Assembly (NCBI GenBank): GCA_964451785.1
Contig: CAYVJG010000032.1
Location: 1-34,790, forward strand
Origin: JAJYSO01 sp964451785
Lineage (GTDB): Bacteria > Bacteroidota > Bacteroidia > Flavobacteriales > Flavobacteriaceae
Length of the DNA: 34,790 nucleotides
Reading direction: 5' to 3'
Shown here: piece after piece, positions 31,777 through 34,790 of the stretch
Numbering within the stretch: position 1 is the first letter of the stretch
How the letters are laid out: every line of letters begins with the position of its first letter
Notes under the pieces: generated by a model
Databases searched by the model: none
What the model was told of the DNA's origin: nothing
What the model saw: the letters and a program-made list of their open reading frames with translations, nothing else
Position numbers and translations under genes: made by a program

Positions 31777-34551
31777 TTAATCCATTCTAAAATGCATACG
31801 GTTGCGTTTGCCTTTACCTCCAAACTTGCTGATTTTATAGGTAAAGCTCAACATGGCATAGCGTTTTAAGACTAGTGAGCTCATGTCTTGAATATAATCT
31901 TCTCCGGTATAACGTCGTGTAGACACATTTTGGTTGAGCAAGTCAAATACTTTTACTTTCACAATGCCATCACCTCCCCAAAGTTTATACCCTAAACTCA
32001 TATTCCACAACACATAATCACTATCGAATCCAGGAGCTGTTTGCCCAAGGTGGGTATAGGTGATATCATTGCCAAAAATAAAATTTTCTGGCCAATATGA
32101 TGTAATACGCAAGCGTAGGTCATGGTTGACATAACTTTGATTACGTGTGCTATTTAAACTGTATTTCGCTTCATTAAATGAAATATTATACGAAGGCTCA
32201 ATATTGATAACATCGGTAACATCGTATTCTAAACTAAGGCGAGGACTAACTGAAAACGTATTAGAATGATACTTCACGCCATTTGAATAGCCATTGTTTT
32301 TGCGAATCGAAGCTCTCACACCTATGCGTGGCTTTAGGCTTTCTTTTTCGCTAAATTTAAATTCTTTATGAACACCTAATCCTCCGTAAAAATTATAGTT
32401 ACCATCAATATTAGTGTAGGTTGTGGTACGTACTAAATTTTCATCAGTTGTTGTTCGGGCCACCACATCATCTGTATTGTAATTTCCTCCCATATACACA
32501 TACATGCCGTAATGGGTTTTAAAATTAAAGTTGTAGAAATTAAGTGAGAAATTATTTGACAAACTCGGTGTCAAATTAGGGTTACCGGTTACAATATTCA
32601 GTGGATTTAATCGGTTAGTCACGGGTTGTAATTGCATCATTGAAGGGATATTGCGCGAATTTCTATAGCGCAAGGACACTGATTTCATGCGGTCAATTTT
32701 ATAGCGTGCATAAAAACGAGCAAACATATTATTAAAGGTATTGTCAAAATGCGTATCACTAAATTGTTCTGTATTTTTCATACGCACACTTTCTAGTCCT
32801 CCCAGAATACTGATACGCAAATCTTCACCTTCATAGACAAGTCCTATACTTGGGCGATGTCTCAAGGTTTTTGAAGTAAAATCACTACTCAAAGAATCGT
32901 TGAGTTGATTGTATATACCACTGACATCATCTGTTTCGTAAATCAAGCGTTTATTGTGATTTTTTGAAGTTGTAAATTCATATTCTAAATCTAATTTCCA
33001 TTCTTCTGAAAAAGGAATACGCGCCTCGGCATCAATTGTGTATTCGTTTGATGTTGTTTCTTCATCAATCAACTGATCTTGCACTTCGTTACTTTCTAAC
33101 ACCCCTAAATCATCATAAATATTGCGTGACGTATAGTTTGAACGCGTTTGGTCTTGTGTACTATTTTGGTTGTCAAACCCTAATTCCACATAGCCCCCTT
33201 TAGTGCCAAATTTACGAGTAATATCAAATCGGTTCGAAAAATCAACTCCTCTGACCTCACTGTGGTTCTCAGATGTTGAATTGTTGATCATTGTGCCATC
33301 AACCTCTGTTGATTCAGTAAACGCATCACTCTGAGAAAAGCCGTTATTAGCTGTAATATGAGGGCGAATCGAAATACGTGTCATTGTATCAGGTTCGTAT
33401 TCAAAGCGCACATCGCCACGATGATTGTTGTTAACTTGTTTTGAGGTGTTAATGGAGTGATTAAAGTAACGGCGTTCTGGCAAGATATTTTCGCGCTGAG
33501 TTTCTGTTTTTGTGTGTGTACTGGCGCGATTGAAAAAATAATTAGCATTAAGCTCCATTTTGTCATCATTCCAGCTATTTACAAAGTTTGCTCCTGCTGC
33601 ATCCGATTTTGTAATTCCATTGTTACCGCCCATATTCATAATTGAAAAAGCACTGCGCCCCATGGCATCGTAAACCTCATCAAATGAAAACCCTATAGAG
33701 TTTACATTATTAGAACTCCCTAAAACACTCAACCGCATGTCGCCTTTAAAATAATTAGCTATTCCATTTATTGAAAAGCGATCATCTGTACCACCTCCAG
33801 CAGTCATTCTAGCAAAAAAACCTTTGTTATTTTCTTCTTTTATAACAAGATTTATCATCTTATCATCTGAGTCGCTTTCTTTTCCGGTAAACTCCTGCGC
33901 ATTAGTCTTACTGTCTACCACCTGCACCTTTTCAATTAAATCTTTAGGTAAATTTTTAGTGGCGATTTTGGGGTCGTTTGCAAAAAAATCTTTCCCGTTA
34001 ATTTTAATCTTAGTAATATCTTTCCCATTTACTTTTATGGTACCATCGTTATCAACAGTAACACCTGGTAACTTTTTAAGTAAATCCTCTAAGGTAGCGT
34101 CTTCTTTAGTTTGATAAGAATCCACATTAAACTCTAAGGTATCTTTTTTTAAGACAATTGGTGGCGCTGTCCCTTCAATTAATACTTCCCCCAAGGTATT
34201 TGAAGCCTCTTTTAAGCGCAAGGTTCCTAGATCAATAACTCCCACTGATTGTGTAATATCCAAACGCTTGTGATAAGGTGCAAATCCTGTATATGAAATA
34301 TAAAAATCAATTTGATCCTGCTTAGTTTTTCCTTCTAAAGAAAACTTACCATCGTCTTCACTAATGGTATAATTAATCACCGTACTATCCTTCACTGATG
34401 AAGCGTATATGGTAGCTGCTGATAATGGGGTTTGTACAGAATCTGTAATGACACCAGTAATTTCAAAATCTTGTGCCAAGACCGAGCTCGACAATAACAA
34501 AAAGAGGATTCCTGCTCCTATAAAGCGGAATCGATCAAAGGATACGTTCAT
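31777..34551 (-). CDS. TonB-dependent-receptor-like outer-membrane beta-barrel protein, 924 aa
   Basis: A signal peptide ends near SVLAQ (residue 26). Residues about 28-115 are a carboxypeptidase-regulatory-like (CarboxypepD_reg) beta domain: ITGVITDSVQTPLSAATIYA and DDGKFSLEG. Next is a plug-like region (LEDLLKKLPGVTVDNDGTIK, NGKDFFANDP, about 150-230), then a long barrel with alternating polar/aromatic strands to the C-terminus. This matches the Bacteroidetes 'outer membrane beta-barrel family' rather than SusC proteins; there is no SusD neighbour. The substrate is unknown. The end KRNRMHFRMD lacks a terminal aromatic. I could not find a clear -7 box in the upstream DNA. Confidence 0.88.
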   Translation of the reverse strand: MNVSFDRFRFIGAGILFLLLSSSVLAQDFEITGVITDSVQTPLSAATIYASSVKDSTVINYTISEDDGKFSLEGKTKQDQIDFYISYTGFAPYHKRLDITQSVGVIDLGTLRLKEASNTLGEVLIEGTAPPIVLKKDTLEFNVDSYQTKEDATLEDLLKKLPGVTVDNDGTIKVNGKDITKIKINGKDFFANDPKIATKNLPKDLIEKVQVVDSKTNAQEFTGKESDSDDKMINLVIKEENNKGFFARMTAGGGTDDRFSINGIANYFKGDMRLSVLGSSNNVNSIGFSFDEVYDAMGRSAFSIMNMGGNNGITKSDAAGANFVNSWNDDKMELNANYFFNRASTHTKTETQRENILPERRYFNHSINTSKQVNNNHRGDVRFEYEPDTMTRISIRPHITANNGFSQSDAFTESTEVDGTMINNSTSENHSEVRGVDFSNRFDITRKFGTKGGYVELGFDNQNSTQDQTRSNYTSRNIYDDLGVLESNEVQDQLIDEETTSNEYTIDAEARIPFSEEWKLDLEYEFTTSKNHNKRLIYETDDVSGIYNQLNDSLSSDFTSKTLRHRPSIGLVYEGEDLRISILGGLESVRMKNTEQFSDTHFDNTFNNMFARFYARYKIDRMKSVSLRYRNSRNIPSMMQLQPVTNRLNPLNIVTGNPNLTPSLSNNFSLNFYNFNFKTHYGMYVYMGGNYNTDDVVARTTTDENLVRTTTYTNIDGNYNFYGGLGVHKEFKFSEKESLKPRIGVRASIRKNNGYSNGVKYHSNTFSVSPRLSLEYDVTDVINIEPSYNISFNEAKYSLNSTRNQSYVNHDLRLRITSYWPENFIFGNDITYTHLGQTAPGFDSDYVLWNMSLGYKLWGGDGIVKVKVFDLLNQNVSTRRYTGEDYIQDMSSLVLKRYAMLSFTYKISKFGGKGKRNRMHFRMD

Positions 34552-34790
34552 GGGAAATGTTAATTTTTTTTAGTCTATCTTACCTTATGACGCTAAAGAT
34601 GCTACTTTGTAACAAAACAAAAGGTTATTGTTAAGTTAAAAAATGTTAACTAATTAATAGAACACCATTATAGTCAGAGTTTTTCACCGCTTTATTCAGC
34701 TTTAAGATTGTTAACACTAGTGCTCGTTTATTCAAATTTATAGAGTTATTCATTTAGTTTCTGTAAAATTTGACACTGGTATAAAGGTTT
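34552..34790. other. Upstream region of the outer-membrane gene, right edge
   Basis: AT-rich DNA with no ORF. It must hold the promoter of the gene starting at 34551, but no TAnnTTTG box in the right orientation is convincing. Confidence 0.4.

Noticed and set aside
31569..31823. Minus-strand 84-codon frame overlapping the end of the outer-membrane gene
   Set aside because: It overlaps 47 bases of the real gene in another frame and otherwise consists of the palindrome array.

Overview
The window comes from an AT-rich member of the Bacteroidota, most likely a flavobacterium. The evidence is perfect or near-perfect Bacteroidetes -7 boxes (TAnnTTTG) before several genes, absence of Shine-Dalgarno sequences, GLPGLI and WG-repeat secreted proteins, a fused ABC-permease/M1-peptidase, a TonB-type beta-barrel protein, and the decayed C-terminal sorting domain of a type IX secretion cargo. 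I saw no rRNA, tRNA or CRISPR array.

Layout. Positions 1-1100 hold the start of a lipoprotein gene that runs off the left edge (1-92, minus), its promoter and operator, and a REP-associated tyrosine transposase (RAYT) gene with three four-hairpin REP-like units around it. Positions 1104-15939 are a one-strand tract of 12 minus-strand genes, nearly all secreted, lipoprotein or membrane proteins of unknown function. They include two GLPGLI-like proteins (one fused to about 14 WG repeats), a second WG-repeat protein, and two proteins sharing an unnamed C-terminal module. Divergent from the tract is a membrane-tethered TPR/HTH regulator (16156-17967). Then come an ABC exporter ATPase with its permease-peptidase partner (18386-22917), a TetR-SRPBCC operon (23098-24424), a dicarboxylate-type symporter, an M28 peptidase, a lipocalin-like lipoprotein, a T9SS cargo pseudogene, and the housekeeping genes rsmG and guaB. 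The window ends with a large outer-membrane protein gene.

How the parts may work together. The best candidate for something undescribed is the 1-16 kb part. A direct-repeat operator, CTACAAAGTGACTACAA, occurs with 17 of 17 identical bases at 172-188 and 16054-16070, and as a close variant at 9805-9821. Each copy lies upstream of a predicted lipoprotein gene that heads a leftward transcription unit, and the 16 kb copy also lies upstream of the TPR/HTH regulator. I infer a small regulon: a membrane-bound regulator and three lipoprotein-led operons carrying GLPGLI/WG envelope proteins. Its function cannot be read from sequence.

The intergenic DNA is rich in palindromic repeats: the REP units with covarying stems, two copies of a long imperfect palindrome (about 4.1-4.35 kb and 26.15-26.37 kb), two MITE-like elements with related termini (17965-18095, 27510-27677), and a hairpin array after the outer-membrane gene (31579-31772).
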